Program-made: the position numbers and the translations under genes
Notes under the pieces: generated by a model
Seen by the model: only the letters and a program-made list of their open reading frames with translations
What the model was told of the DNA's origin: nothing
The model's database searches: none
DNA from: Rhizobiaceae bacterium
Lineage (GTDB): Bacteria > Pseudomonadota > Alphaproteobacteria > Rhizobiales > Rhizobiaceae
Assembly (NCBI GenBank): GCA_004299545.1
Contig: SCRB01000602.1
Span: forward strand, 1 to 5,880
Reading direction: 5' to 3'
Length of the DNA: 5,880 nt
In this document: positions 5,438-5,880 of the stretch, one piece after another
How the letters are laid out: each line of letters starts with the position of its first letter
Numbering within the stretch: the stretch's first letter is position 1

Positions 5438-5880
5438 TCAGGACGTTACCGTTTGCATGATGTCGCTGTATCCGGGGTGGACATCGCCGGGATTTTTCAG
5501 ATGAGAGACGGCATCCTCGGGATGCGGCGCGATCATGTCGTCGCTGAGGAACGCCACGGCCTCGTTGACCAGGTGATCGGCGTTCGCGTGCTCCATCACA
5601 TGGTCCGTGCGGATGATGTCGGTCTGGACCAGAAGCTCATCCGAATAGTGGTCGCCGCCGGCATAGGTCTTGGCCGCCGGATCGACATCGACAATCCGCG
5701 CCGAATTGACCAGCGCGTTGGAACCGGTGGTGATCGACCAGTCGCCGCCGATCTCCGGATGCGCGGCGTTCAGCGCCAGCGCCACCTGATCTGAATCGCC
5801 GAGCACGTTGGTCTGCTGGATGTACTGAAGGTCGTAGACGCTGCCCGAAATATAGAGCACCTTGAGGCCCGCCAGCCCCT
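5438..5880 (-). CDS. Probable type I secretion cargo protein, C-terminal 146 residues (runs off right edge)
   Basis: The reading frame is open to the right edge, so this is the 3' end of a larger gene; a GTG at 5860 lies inside continuous coding sequence and is probably not the start. The visible 146 residues are strongly acidic (21 Asp/Glu against 5 Lys/Arg), rich in Asn, Asp, Ser, Thr and His, and have no cysteine, which is typical of proteins exported unfolded by type I systems. No GGxGxDxxx RTX nonapeptides occur in the visible part. Two segments look like copies of a repeat: GSVYDLQYIQQTNVLGDSDQV (less its last residue, 12-31) and GDHYSDELLVQTDIIRTDHV (75-94). The protein ends SDIMQTVTS, without the acidic-plus-hydrophobic tetrapeptide ending of many PrtD substrates. 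Its stop is 17 bases from the permease/ATPase start, so it is cotranscribed and is the best candidate for that exporter's substrate. The resemblance to uncharacterised rhizobial secreted proteins is from memory. Function unknown. Confidence 0.7.
   Translation of the reverse strand, partial: GLAGLKVLYISGSVYDLQYIQQTNVLGDSDQVALALNAAHPEIGGDWSITTGSNALVNSARIVDVDPAAKTYAGGDHYSDELLVQTDIIRTDHVMEHANADHLVNEAVAFLSDDMIAPHPEDAVSHLKNPGDVHPGYSDIMQTVTS

Noticed and set aside
4599..5504. A 301-codon plus-strand frame opposite the ABC gene's N-terminal half
   Set aside because: Same character as the other shadow frames, and it runs across the real boundary between cargo and ABC genes.

Overview
The window looks like chromosomal or replicon DNA from an alphaproteobacterium, most likely of the Rhizobiales. 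This is inferred from the high G+C content, the strong GC bias at third codon positions (which creates long shadow reading frames opposite the real genes), the style of the LacI-type regulator, and a type I secretion cassette of the PrtD/PrsD class. No rRNA, tRNA, CRISPR array, transposase or insertion sequence is visible.

Left part (1-1794): a short-chain dehydrogenase/reductase gene is transcribed leftwards and runs off the left edge. It diverges from a rightward gene for a LacI-family regulator. The 262-base gap between them holds a perfect 14-bp palindrome of the LacI/GalR operator type, TGGAAACGTTTCCA. The palindrome sits just downstream of a candidate -10 box for the dehydrogenase gene, about where transcription would start. 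A separate AT-rich stretch supplies a plausible sigma-70 promoter for the regulator. The simplest reading is a sugar, polyol or sugar-acid catabolic locus in which the regulator represses the dehydrogenase (and probably more genes to the left) until an unknown ligand appears.

Middle (1795-1896): a short convergent gap with no convincing terminator. It contains two tiny overlapping reading frames that may be the remnant of a former gene after the regulator, and an 11-bp direct repeat shared with the 3' end of the next gene.

Right part (1897-5880): a leftward type I secretion operon. In transcription order it encodes the C-terminal 146 residues of an acidic, cysteine-free protein that is probably the exported cargo, then an inner-membrane permease/ATPase, then a HlyD-family membrane-fusion protein. 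The genes are tightly packed: 17 bases separate the cargo stop from the ATPase start, and the ATPase stop overlaps the adaptor start in TGATG. No TolC-like outer-membrane channel is in view, so one encoded elsewhere would be needed. The promoter lies beyond the right edge. Notable features are a glutamine in place of the ATPase H-loop histidine, an approximately 155-residue low-complexity N-terminal extension on the ATPase, and a cargo tail that shows no RTX nonapeptides but contains an internal repeat.
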